From contig JAEYYQ010000516.1 of NCBI GenBank assembly GCA_023428365.1, positions 1 through 12,824 of the forward strand: a stretch of 12,824 nucleotides of DNA, written 5' to 3'. Below, in pieces: positions 1 to 8,500 of this stretch. The DNA is from Pseudomonadota bacterium. GTDB taxonomy: Bacteria > Pseudomonadota > Alphaproteobacteria > Rhizobiales > Hyphomicrobiaceae. Below the pieces are notes generated by a model. The model was not told where the DNA came from. It saw only the letters and a list, made by a program, of their open reading frames with translations, and ran no database searches. A program made the position numbers and the translations under genes. Positions within the stretch are counted from its first letter, which is position 1. Each line of letters begins with the position of its first letter.

Positions 1-747
1 GTGTTTCCGGCCTACGAGATCATGCACATTATCTGGTGGGCCTTGGGACAGGCTGATCCGTCACGGGCATTGGCAGGATGGGGGAAAAACTCATTCCCAA
101 TTTCGTCCGGAAAGGATGCCTCCGGCCGGACGTGGGTCATGTATCACTGGGGCGGAAATTCCGGCGGAGGGGCCGCGACCTGCCGCGACGGATTCAATCA
201 GATGGGTCCGATGATCACGCTCGGTGGTCTGACGATTCCCAATGCGGAAGTTTACGAGCGGCTTTACCCGGTGACCGTGCGCCGCCACGAATTACGGTGT
301 GATGCGGCCGGTCCCGGACAATTCCGCGGCGGCACGGGCGTCGACTATGAAGTGGATATGCTGACCCCGTGCGAATATTCACTGCGGGCCGAAGGGATTA
401 CGCGGCCGACGGGGCTTGGCGTCCAGGGTGGTTTGGATGGAGCCATCGGAACAATTGAGATCGTTGAGGCGGGCAAGGCACCCGTGAATCCACCGCCATA
501 TGGCCTACTGAAGAAGACCGCGTCACACCTGCACGTCGCCTCGCCAGGCGGCGGCGGTATCGGTGATCCGTTGCTGCGCGAGGTGGATAAGGTCGTGCGG
601 GACGTCCGCGATGGCCTCGTCAGCCAGCAGCAGGCACGAGCAGTTTACGGTGTCGTCATGGCTGCGGGGGCGAAGCAAGCCGATAACGCAGCGACGGATG
701 CGTTGCGCGCCCAGCTCAAGGCAAAACGGATGGAGGGTGCGCAGTGA
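1..747 (+). CDS. hyuB: Hydantoinase B/oxoprolinase family protein, C-terminal part (5' end outside window)
   Basis: Family members are the beta subunits of ATP-dependent hydantoinases, N-methylhydantoinases, 5-oxoprolinases and related acetone or acetophenone carboxylases, which act on cyclic amides or ketones in the cytoplasm together with an HyuA subunit. The visible 248 residues match the C-terminal half. They include the segment YPVTVRRHELRCDAAGPGQF at about residues 89-108 followed by RGGTGV, and a glycine-rich PGGGGIGDPL near 182-191 followed by a DVRDGLVS...ARAVYGVV tail typical of the family. Full-length proteins are usually well over 500 residues, and the reading frame is open from base 1, so the GTG at position 1 is taken as an internal valine and the gene as cut by the window edge. 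The stop overlaps the permease start by 4 bp (GTGA), so the two are probably one operon. The substrate cannot be read from the sequence. Confidence 0.88.
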   Translation: MFPAYEIMHIIWWALGQADPSRALAGWGKNSFPISSGKDASGRTWVMYHWGGNSGGGAATCRDGFNQMGPMITLGGLTIPNAEVYERLYPVTVRRHELRCDAAGPGQFRGGTGVDYEVDMLTPCEYSLRAEGITRPTGLGVQGGLDGAIGTIEIVEAGKAPVNPPPYGLLKKTASHLHVASPGGGGIGDPLLREVDKVVRDVRDGLVSQQQARAVYGVVMAAGAKQADNAATDALRAQLKAKRMEGAQ

Positions 748-1520
748 GCGCAAATACGGCCAAAGGATTATTCCTCCGCCTGTGCCTTCCGGTGTTGTTC
801 ATCGCGATCTGGTACGTTTTCACCGAACTCATTCCGCTCGTGCATCCCACTCTGCTGCCATCCCCCGTGGCGGTTGTTAAATTCTTCATTCGGGTCGTTT
901 CGAATGGTGAATTGTGGGAACATACGAAAGCAAGTCTCACGCGAATTTTCTACGCCAACCTGGCTGCATTGGCGCTTGGCGTACCGCTGGGATTGGCGAT
1001 GGGTTTGTCTCGAAATGTCGAGCGCCTATTGGATGGGTTGCTCAGTATATTTCGTCCCATTCCGCCATTAGCCTGGGTTCCGCTTGCAATCCTCTGGATG
1101 GGTATTGGCGCGACATCGGTGATTTTCATCACGTTTCTTGCAGCATTCTTCGCTATTTTATTGAACACAATTGCGGGGGCGCGCGCGGTGGATAGACTGC
1201 ATATCCGCGCGGCACTCTCGCTCGGCGCCAATCGCCGTCGACTGATGACGCATGTCGTTTTGCCGACAGTCACATCTCACATTTTTACGGGATTTCGCAC
1301 AGCCATCGGTGTGTCGTGGATGAGCATCGTAGCGGCTGAGTTGATCGCCGCATCCAGCGGGCTTGGTTACATGATCATCTTCTATCGCGAAGTCCTCAGG
1401 ACGGATGCGATCATCGTCGGCATGCTCACCATCGGCTTCATCGGATTGCTGATGGACATCGGCGCGCGACGTCTCGAACAATGGCTGTTGCCGTGGCGGC
1501 AGGTGGTGCGGCTGTCATGA
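744..1520 (+). CDS. ABC transporter permease, NitT/TauT (SsuC/TauC-like) family
   Basis: Inner-membrane channel subunit of an importer. The 258 residues have several hydrophobic segments (about 11-30, 70-88, 105-145, 185-205 and 222-240), with the cytoplasmic EAA-type loop at about 156-175 (AALSLGANRRRLMTHVVLP) that docks on the ATPase. Length and layout fit the TauC/SsuC type of permease, which serves taurine, sulfonate, nitrate, cyanate or pyrimidine-precursor importers. The GTG start overlaps the upstream hydantoinase stop by 4 bp, and its own stop overlaps the ATPase start (ATGA at 1517-1520), which suggests translational coupling. The PIPPLAWVPLAILWMG stretch near residues 105-120 is characteristic of this family. 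The transported compound is not deducible from this subunit. Confidence 0.93.
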   Translation: MSANTAKGLFLRLCLPVLFIAIWYVFTELIPLVHPTLLPSPVAVVKFFIRVVSNGELWEHTKASLTRIFYANLAALALGVPLGLAMGLSRNVERLLDGLLSIFRPIPPLAWVPLAILWMGIGATSVIFITFLAAFFAILLNTIAGARAVDRLHIRAALSLGANRRRLMTHVVLPTVTSHIFTGFRTAIGVSWMSIVAAELIAASSGLGYMIIFYREVLRTDAIIVGMLTIGFIGLLMDIGARRLEQWLLPWRQVVRLS

Positions 1521-2299
1521 GCGGATTGAATGAGGCAAAAATCGTCATCAAAGGCCTCCGCAAACGATATTCTTCCGCGCGCGGTGAGATCGTTGAGGCA
1601 ATCAAGACGATCGATCTGAATATCGCTGAGGGTGAGTTCGTCAGCATCGTCGGACCGAGCGGATGCGGGAAGTCGACGCTGCTCAACATCATCGCCGGGT
1701 TCGATACACCGTCGGAAGGACAGGTGCTGCTGGACGGACGTCCGATCTTGGGGCCAGGACCCGAGCGTGGTGTCGTATTCCAGGAGTATGCGCTTTTCCC
1801 GTGGTTGACGGTTGCCGGCAACGTCGGTTTCGGACCGGTGAGCCGCGGATTGCCCAGTGCGGAAGTGAACCAGAGGGTTCGCGACTGCCTTACGATGGTT
1901 CGCCTGGACGGGTTCGACGACCGGTATCCAAATGAACTCTCGGGCGGGATGCGGCAGCGATGTGCTTTGGCGCGCTGCATCGCCAATGATCCCGATGTCA
2001 TGCTGATGGACGAACCATTGGCTGCGCTCGATGCGCTGACACGCAACTCTCTTCAGGAAGAGTTGCTTCGCATCTGGAGCGAGGCCTCACGACAGCGGCC
2101 GAAAACGGTCGTCTACATTACTCATGCCATCGACGAGGCTCTGTATCTCTCAGACCGCGTTATCGTCATGAGCGAACGCCCGGGCGAAATTCGGCGCGAT
2201 ATACGGGTTCCATTTCCTCGCCCGCGTGCTGCTGAAATTCGGACTGACGCGGAGTTCCACCGTTTGGCCGATGAAATCTGGCTCCTGCTGAGACGCTAA
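1517..2299 (+). CDS. ABC transporter ATP-binding protein, NitT/TauT (SsuB/TauB-like) family
   Basis: Cytoplasmic ATPase that powers the importer encoded around it. With the start at 1517 the protein has 260 residues and a complete motif set: Walker A GPSGCGKST (46-54), Q-loop Gln89 in QEYALFPW, signature LSGGM (141-145), Walker B VMLMDE (161-166) and H-loop His203 in YITHAIDEA. The FPW after the Q-loop and the overall length are usual for TauB/SsuB proteins. An in-frame ATG at 1481 would add 12 residues, but the ATG at 1517 forms a 4-bp ATGA overlap with the permease stop, the same arrangement used at two other junctions of this operon, and aligns with the normal N-terminus. I therefore prefer 1517. 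Confidence 0.94.
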   Translation: MSGLNEAKIVIKGLRKRYSSARGEIVEAIKTIDLNIAEGEFVSIVGPSGCGKSTLLNIIAGFDTPSEGQVLLDGRPILGPGPERGVVFQEYALFPWLTVAGNVGFGPVSRGLPSAEVNQRVRDCLTMVRLDGFDDRYPNELSGGMRQRCALARCIANDPDVMLMDEPLAALDALTRNSLQEELLRIWSEASRQRPKTVVYITHAIDEALYLSDRVIVMSERPGEIRRDIRVPFPRPRAAEIRTDAEFHRLADEIWLLLRR

Positions 2300-2319
2300 A
2301 TCCGTATAAATAATATAAT

Positions 2320-2325
2320 GGAGGG
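2320..2325 (+). promoter_or_regulatory. Ribosome binding site of the substrate-binding protein
   Basis: GGAGGG lies 7 nt before the ATG at 2333. It falls just downstream of an earlier in-frame ATG at 2318, so it can serve only the later start and decides between the two. It is the only gene of the operon preceded by a strong stand-alone site, which fits the usual need for many copies of a periplasmic binding protein per transporter. Confidence 0.8.
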
Positions 2326-2332
2326 TATCAGT

Positions 2333-3592
2333 ATGAATAGACGACAGGTGATAGCCGCTACAGTCGCTGCAACGGCGCTCTTGCTGGGCGGTGTTGCAAG
2401 CGCGCAAAACAAACAGGCAACCGTGCGGATTGGTTGGAACCCGTTCGCAGGATCGACGCCGATGACGGCGATCATGATCGAGCAGAAACTGTTGGAGGAA
2501 GAAGCCAAGAAATTCGGATACGACGTGACGACCGAGTGGACGCAGCTCATTGCCGGCGCTCCTCCCGCAAATGCGGCATTCGCTGCGGGTCGTCTCGACA
2601 TCGACGTCGATTTTGGCAGCGCCGCCATGGTGCCGCGGATCAAGCAGAAGATCCCGATTGTTATTTTCGGCGTGCACGCCAGCCATCTGTCGAACGCTGT
2701 CGTGGTGCGCCCTGGCAGCGACATCAATGAGATTTCGAAACTGGCTGGAAAGACCGTTGGTCTTCCGATCGCAACGAGTGCGCATTATACGCTCGCAAGC
2801 ATTGCGAAGTATCAGACCGGAAAGACGCTTCAGGAACTGGGCATCAAGTTGGTCAATATGCCACCGGCGGATGGCATAAAAATGCCGACGGGAATAGATG
2901 CTGCGGGCGTATGGGTTCCGATCCGCTTCATGGGCAAGACGTTGGGAACGGCGGAAACGCTAGCCGATTCATCCGGTTTTGCCGGTCCTGCGCACAAAAA
3001 CGCGGGAACACGCTTTGACGATGTAAAAAACTCGTGGGGGTATCCTGAGGGTTATCTCGTCGATCGGCTTTATCTTTGTGCGCGCGAGGCGTTCGCAAAA
3101 GAGCATCCCGATCTGCTGACGGCCTTCCTCAAGGCCCGCGTGCGTGCTCAGGATCTGGCCAACGCCGATAAGGATAAGGCGCTGGCGACAGCAAATGGAT
3201 ATTGGAAGCTGGATCCCGCCGTCGCGGCGCAGGCGCGCGATACGTATCCCGAGAACACCAACATTCGAAATGCACCTTATGTTCTTGAGTACGATGCTTT
3301 GGCGATCGTCAAAACGAGCGAGTTTTTTGTATCGCTGGGCACCATCGACGATCCCGTGACATGGGCCGAATTGAAACCAGTCTTGGTTGCGGGCTCAGCT
3401 CTTCAAAAGAAGGCGTGGGAAGAGCAAGGTTCAAAGCCGACCGTCGCGGAGATGGAGGCGCATTTCAAAGGCTCCAATCCAACCTGGCCTGAACTCAATG
3501 TTGCTGGCGGTGCGCCGATCTGGACCATCAACGAGACGGCTCAGTGGGGTGAGCGCCATTACAAGCCGGGTCCGTTTGAGATCAAGAAATGA
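2333..3592 (+). CDS. ABC transporter substrate-binding protein, NitT/TauT family (secreted)
   Basis: Periplasmic receptor that hands its ligand to the permease/ATPase pair encoded just upstream. The 419 residues start with a clear export signal: basic n-region MNRRQ, hydrophobic core VIAATVAATALLLGGV, and an AxA-type cleavage site after Ala24 (ASA|QN). The paired arginines followed by QVI make Tat export possible, although the motif is imperfect. The mature part has NMT1/TauA-like features: an early IGWNPFAGSTPM segment, IDVDFGSAAMVP, and LAGKTVGLPIATSAHYTL, where the ligand-binding lobe begins. It is about 100 residues longer than typical TauA or SsuA. The start at 2333 is preferred over the ATG at 2318 because of the ribosome binding site. 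Its stop overlaps the aminotransferase start by 4 bp, which ties transport to metabolism. The ligand is unknown. Confidence 0.9.
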   Translation: MNRRQVIAATVAATALLLGGVASAQNKQATVRIGWNPFAGSTPMTAIMIEQKLLEEEAKKFGYDVTTEWTQLIAGAPPANAAFAAGRLDIDVDFGSAAMVPRIKQKIPIVIFGVHASHLSNAVVVRPGSDINEISKLAGKTVGLPIATSAHYTLASIAKYQTGKTLQELGIKLVNMPPADGIKMPTGIDAAGVWVPIRFMGKTLGTAETLADSSGFAGPAHKNAGTRFDDVKNSWGYPEGYLVDRLYLCAREAFAKEHPDLLTAFLKARVRAQDLANADKDKALATANGYWKLDPAVAAQARDTYPENTNIRNAPYVLEYDALAIVKTSEFFVSLGTIDDPVTWAELKPVLVAGSALQKKAWEEQGSKPTVAEMEAHFKGSNPTWPELNVAGGAPIWTINETAQWGERHYKPGPFEIKK

Positions 3593-4944
3593 ACGCTGCC
3601 AACAGGCGCAACTCCAGTCCGATCTTTCATCGCTCGGTGACGCGAAGCTATCCGGTGATCGATCGGGCTGAGGGCGCCTGTCTCTACGACACCAGCGGCA
3701 AGCAGTATCTGGACGCCGCTGGTGGCGTGTTCGTTGTGAATATCGGTCACGGGGTAGCGGATATCGCCGCTGCGATGGCGGCCCAGGCGGGGCGCGTCGC
3801 ATTTGCGCATACGGCGCATTTTTCGAGCGAACCCGAGCTCGAATTTGCCAACAAGCTGCTGGATCTCGCGCCGGACGGCTTTAACAAAGTCTGGCTGTGC
3901 ACATCGGGTTCTCAGGCAAACGAGACCGCCGTGAAGTTGGCGCGGAGCTATCATCTACTGAATGGTGATGAGGGCCGTGTCGAGGTCGTGTCACGGTGGA
4001 ACAGCTATCATGGCAGCAGTCTTGGGGCGCTTGCGCTGACGGGACATTCGCGTCGGCGTCAGCAATATGCGCCCTATCTGTTTCCTTCTCCGAAGATTGA
4101 ACCGCCGTACTGCTATCGTTGTGCGTTCGGGCGCAGTCGCGAAGAGTGCGGGCTTGCCTGCGCCGACGAGCTGGAAACCGCCATCCGACGCATTGGAGCT
4201 TCGAACATCTCGGCATTTATCGCCGAACCGGTTTCGGGCGGACCGCTTGGTGCGTTGGTTCCGCCGCAGGAATACTTTCCGAGAATTCGCGAGATCTGCG
4301 ATCGCCACGGCATCTTGATGATTGTCGATGAGGTCATCACAGGGGCAGGGCGGACGGGTCGTCCACTGGGGATTGATCATTTCGGTGTAACACCTGACAT
4401 CATTACGCTCGCAAAGGGTATCGGCGGAGGTTACGTGCCGGTCGGTGCCGTGCTGGTTCATGATCGTGTGTATCAAGCGTTCGAAGAGCAGGGCACCGAC
4501 TTTCGCCACGGTGAAACCTTCACGGGACATGCCGTCATCGCGGCGGCCGGATCGGCAGTTCTCGATCACATACAGCGAGACGGTCTCATCGATCGGGCTC
4601 GTGTAACAGGCGAGGTGCTGGAACGGGAGCTGCAGCGTTTGAGCCTTCATCCCATGGTGGGCGATATTCGCGGTCTTGGACTGCTGTGGGGGATAGAGCT
4701 GGTTGCGGACCGGGCGACGAAGGAGCCGTTCCCCCGGTCACTTTGCGTTGCAGAACGGGTCGCCGAAGCCGCGTTTGATGTTGGTCTCCTGGTCATACCG
4801 GGAACCGGCTGCGTCGATGGCGAGACCGGAGATACGATCTCCCTATCGCCTCCGTTCATCATCACGGAAGACGACGTCCGCAGCATCGTCGATCGCCTTG
4901 AGACAGCAATCAAACACGTCGCCTCGGACGTGATGAGCGGATAA
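3589..4944 (+). CDS. Class III pyridoxal-phosphate aminotransferase
   Basis: PLP enzyme of fold type I that moves an amino group between an amine or omega-/beta-amino acid and a keto acid, in the cytoplasm. The 451 residues are full length. Visible motifs are SGSQANE (106-112, cofactor phosphate contact), the aromatic/His segment SYHGSS (139-144), DEVITGAGRTG with Asp247 for the PLP ring nitrogen, and DIITLAKGIGGG with Lys276 as the predicted Schiff-base lysine, then FTGH (311-314) and RGLGLLWGIEL (361-371). A cluster of four cysteines (175, 178, 187, 191; CYRC...CGLAC) after the first third is shared by a subgroup of class III aminotransferases. The 4-bp ATGA overlap with the binding-protein gene places it last in the operon. 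It could deaminate the imported compound or a product of the hydantoinase-type enzyme; the substrate is not deducible. Confidence 0.92.
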   Translation: MNAANRRNSSPIFHRSVTRSYPVIDRAEGACLYDTSGKQYLDAAGGVFVVNIGHGVADIAAAMAAQAGRVAFAHTAHFSSEPELEFANKLLDLAPDGFNKVWLCTSGSQANETAVKLARSYHLLNGDEGRVEVVSRWNSYHGSSLGALALTGHSRRRQQYAPYLFPSPKIEPPYCYRCAFGRSREECGLACADELETAIRRIGASNISAFIAEPVSGGPLGALVPPQEYFPRIREICDRHGILMIVDEVITGAGRTGRPLGIDHFGVTPDIITLAKGIGGGYVPVGAVLVHDRVYQAFEEQGTDFRHGETFTGHAVIAAAGSAVLDHIQRDGLIDRARVTGEVLERELQRLSLHPMVGDIRGLGLLWGIELVADRATKEPFPRSLCVAERVAEAAFDVGLLVIPGTGCVDGETGDTISLSPPFIITEDDVRSIVDRLETAIKHVASDVMSG

Positions 4945-4976
4945 CGAGACGACGCGCTGCCTCGCTGACGAAATAT

Positions 4977-5531
4977 TCATGGCTTCAGATGCTGGCTTTC
5001 CAATTGCCGCGTCACGACACCATAGCGAGCTGTCGTCCAAGCCTCGCCTTTTTCGCCCCAAATTCCGCCGGGTGAATGTCCTGCTGGTCGAGGTGTCGCG
5101 ATGACTAGTGTCACCTGACGGGGGCTGATCAGGTTCACCATCTCGATATCGGGATGATCCATCATCCACCAGCTGTCGATCGGAAGCTGCCGATTTTTTG
5201 CGATGTCGAGTGTTTTCAGAACACCGTGCGCATAGACCGGGGCAATCGGTTGAATTTCGCGAAAGAAGACGTCCGGCGAGGTTTCGTCGAACCAGAACCG
5301 CTTCAAATACGCGGCGACTTTGGCGCTTTTTGCGGGATCGTTATAAATTTCCTGCAGAAGGTACTGCTCGAATACGGTTTCGAGGCCGTGAAAATCATTC
5401 GGCTCGATCTTGATGATCTCGTCACCCAGCTTTTGCATCAGCGCAGGTGCGTCTTTTTTTACGGATAGCTCATCGAGGCAGTAAGTGACCGGTCCCTTGG
5501 CGCAGGGATGCTGTGGCGCAAACGGTCCCAT
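4977..5531 (-). CDS. Hypothetical protein, 184 residues, downstream of the cyclase gene
   Basis: I do not recognise this protein. The 184 residues have no signal peptide, no membrane segment and no nucleotide-binding loop. The middle is acidic and rich in alpha-helix formers (LMQKLGDEIIKIEPNDF, ETVFEQYLLQEIYNDPAKSA). A hydrophobic, strand-like stretch follows near 131-147 (MVNLISPRQVTLVIATP), preceded by two tryptophans in PIDSWWMMDHPD. The composition looks like a folded soluble protein. A GTG at 5540 would add three residues, but the ATG at 5531 has an AAGGG about 8 nt upstream and is preferred. It begins about 58 bp after the stop of the cyclase gene on the same strand, so cotranscription is likely. 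It converges on the aminotransferase gene with only 32 bp between the stops. Confidence 0.7.
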   Translation of the reverse strand: MGPFAPQHPCAKGPVTYCLDELSVKKDAPALMQKLGDEIIKIEPNDFHGLETVFEQYLLQEIYNDPAKSAKVAAYLKRFWFDETSPDVFFREIQPIAPVYAHGVLKTLDIAKNRQLPIDSWWMMDHPDIEMVNLISPRQVTLVIATPRPAGHSPGGIWGEKGEAWTTARYGVVTRQLESQHLKP

Positions 5532-5589
5532 CGGGTCCACCCTTTTCTACGCTGGCTACATACGATTGGTGTCTTCGAAGTGGCGCGTC

Positions 5590-8500
5590 TTAGGTGTGCG
5601 CGGCCGCTCTAGCCGCTTGAGGCGAAGTAAGCAGTAGGCGTCCTAAAATACTCGACGCCTCGGCAAAATCAATCGAATCCCTGCCTTCATGGACACCCTC
5701 CATTGCAGGCTGCAGAAACATCAGCGCCTCTTGCTCACGATTCAGGCCGAGCAGAAAGCGTGCGTAGCAAACGGCTGCGCGCAATTGCAAGGAAGCGGCC
5801 TTTTGCCGGCTCGCGATTTCCAAGCTCCGTCGAAACTCCTGCTCCGCCGCCATTAACTCGGGCTGCTGCGCCGATGCGAGGATCATTCCGCGAACTCTAT
5901 GAAGCTCGGCGTCCCAGACGCGCGTTCCCCAGGCAGCGCGGCTGGAGGCGGCGTCCAAGGCATTCCGCGCTTCCTCGTTCATGCCGATCCGTTGATAGAG
6001 TTCGGCGAGGTAAAGTCGGCAGCCACGCAAAGCGAGAACAGCGCCGGTGCGTTCAAGACCCAGCAGCGCATCGCCAATCTGGGTCAAACCCGTAGCCCCG
6101 GCATGTATCGTGGCTCTTGCCCAGCCATGATAAATCGTACCAAGAGCTTCATAGTACGCGTACTGTTTGGCGCGACTGATCTCGATCAGTTCTTCCGCAT
6201 TGGACAGCACGTGATCGGGTTCGCGCCTGGACTGATAAACGCGGAGAGAAAATGCGAGCGCATTGACGTAGGTGTGCGTCTGCGCGGGGTCGCGTTTCGC
6301 CATGCTGCGGGCATTCGCAAGATTTTCCTCGATATGCAGCCGCGCCTGATCGGGATAGCCGAGAAGCCATAAAGCCTGCGCAAGGTAGGACCGGGCAAAA
6401 ATGCGGGGACTTTGACCATGCGTCAGTAAGTGGGGCGTTTCCGGTTCCCTGGTTGCGAAATCCAAGGCGCGTTCCAGGCTCACTCGAGAACCTTCAAAAT
6501 CACCGAAATTCAGCTTGACCATGCCGTCGCCGAGATAGGCGTCGGCAACCGGACGGCCCGGGTTCTCTGATGCATTTCTCAGCATGACGGCGGCGAAGCG
6601 CTTTGCGCCTCCGAGATTTCCTCTTACCAGATTACACTGCATCAACCCCCATTCGACGTACTGTCTCTCATCGACCGCCCCGCATTTGTCGCAAAGGCGT
6701 AACGCCTGCAGATACCGCTCCTCGACTTCTTGCGCGCCATAGCCGTGAACGGAACGCAACGCCGCCGCCAGTTTCATCGTCAGATTGAATTCCTGCCGTG
6801 CGCGGTCGTCATCGGGTAGCTCACGAACGTCGGCCAAAGCGCGCTGCAGGAGGTTCGCGGCTTCGGCGTGGGCCGATCGCGCAAAGGCAATTTCCGCGGC
6901 GCGGCGCCAGTTTTCGACGGCCTCGCTGTGAGCATTACCCAGGCTGTAATGCTGCGCGATAACCGCATGGGCCGAGAGATCGATCGCCTGCTGGGGCTGA
7001 TCCAGGGCGGCCGCGATCTGAAGATGGACCGTCGCGCGAAGGCGGCGGGGCATCGATTGATACGCCGCATCCCTGATCAGCCCGTGCTTGAAGGCATAGG
7101 TTGAGCCGAGCGCGGCGGGGTCTGTTCTATTGATTAACTCCGCGCGGAGCAGGACGTCGATTGCGGTGCGCAACTTGTTGCCGGGATGATTCAATAGCCG
7201 GCTCAGCATCTCGAATGAAAATTCACGTCCGATCACAGCAGCATGTTGGGCCACCTCCTTGGCGGCACCTACGGCGTCGAGCCGGGCAGCCAGGGAACCG
7301 GTAATCGTGCTGGGCAATGCTGACGATTGAGAGATTGGAGACGGAAGCCTTATCGAAAGAGATGCGACAGCACCCTTCGTCAGTTCCTCGATAAACAGTG
7401 GAATGCCCTCGGCCTTGTCGATGACGGCGTCGATCGTTCCGGAACTCAGTAATGTTCCAGGGGCGAGCGATAGAACGATCTGTCGCGACTGACGATTGCT
7501 GAGCTCATCGAGTGTCAGTGTCGTGGCATAGGGCAGTTTGAGCCACTCGGCAGACATGATGTCATGGCTCGTGCGCACGCCGTCTGCATCAAAAGCATCG
7601 CTTCGGAGGCTGGCAACAAGCAGAACGGCAGCATCACGTATCCATCCCGCGATGCCCTCGATGAATGCTCGAGAAGTCGGGTCCAGCCACTGGACATCTT
7701 CAAAGACCAAAAGAACCGGGTTCGTTTCCGCAAGCGCTGCGAGCCAATCATTCAAGGCGTCGAGCGTTCGCCGTCTCGCATCCTGTGGTAATTCCGAGGA
7801 ACCATCACCAGCGCCAGCACCCAATAGATGCAGGATGAGATCGCGATTGGTTCGACTGAGAGGTGAATGACCGAGCAGTTGAGCGAGTTTGTCGTGCCTG
7901 AGCTGCGCATTATCGGACGTATGGATCGCCGCCTGTTGCTCAAACTGGCGGGTGATCGCGTAGAACGGCGTGTTGGAGTGCAATTGCGAACATTGAAATG
8001 TCAGGATCTGCGGCGGAGCATTGGCCTCTTGTGGCAGACGCTGCCGCATTTCCGCGATAAGCCGCGATTTCCCGATACCGGCCTTGCCCTGGATCAGGAC
8101 GAGTTGACCTTGTCCCTGGCGCGTGGCGTCCCAGCGGGTCAGGAGGGTAGCGATTTCCTCCTCGCGGCCAATGAGCGGCAGCGCCGGGGACTGCCTTGCT
8201 TCGAAACGGCTGGAAAGTTGCTCGCCGACGACCTGCCAGGCTGGCACCGCGTTGCCAAATCCTTTGATGGTCTGTGGGCCGAGATCCCGATAGGCAAAGT
8301 GCGCCGCCGCGAGCTGCTTGGTTTGATCGCAGACGACGATCGTATTCGGTTGCGCCAGGGATTGCAGTTTCGCCGCGAGATTTGGGGCCTCGCCGACAGC
8401 ATTGTTGTCCATGGCTGCCTTCAGGCCGGGAACGGCGCCCACGAAAACCAAGCCTGTAGCGATGCCAACCCTGATGTTGACCTTGATATTCTTTTCTCGG

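Noticed and set aside
1438..2046. Minus-strand open frame of 202 codons across the permease/ATPase junction
   Set aside because: It is antisense to conserved ABC transporter motifs, and its Ser/Pro/Arg-rich translation matches no family I know.
2314..2319. Exact TATAAT in the AT-rich gap before the binding-protein gene, as a -10 promoter element
   Set aside because: No -35 element at 16-18 bp spacing, and a transcript starting about 7 bp later would lose the GGAGGG ribosome binding site at 2320-2325. Probably chance in an AT-rich spacer.
5154..5468. Plus-strand open frame opposite the unknown 184-residue protein
   Set aside because: No ribosome binding site or family motif, and the minus-strand frame has better protein-like composition, a plausible start and an operon position.
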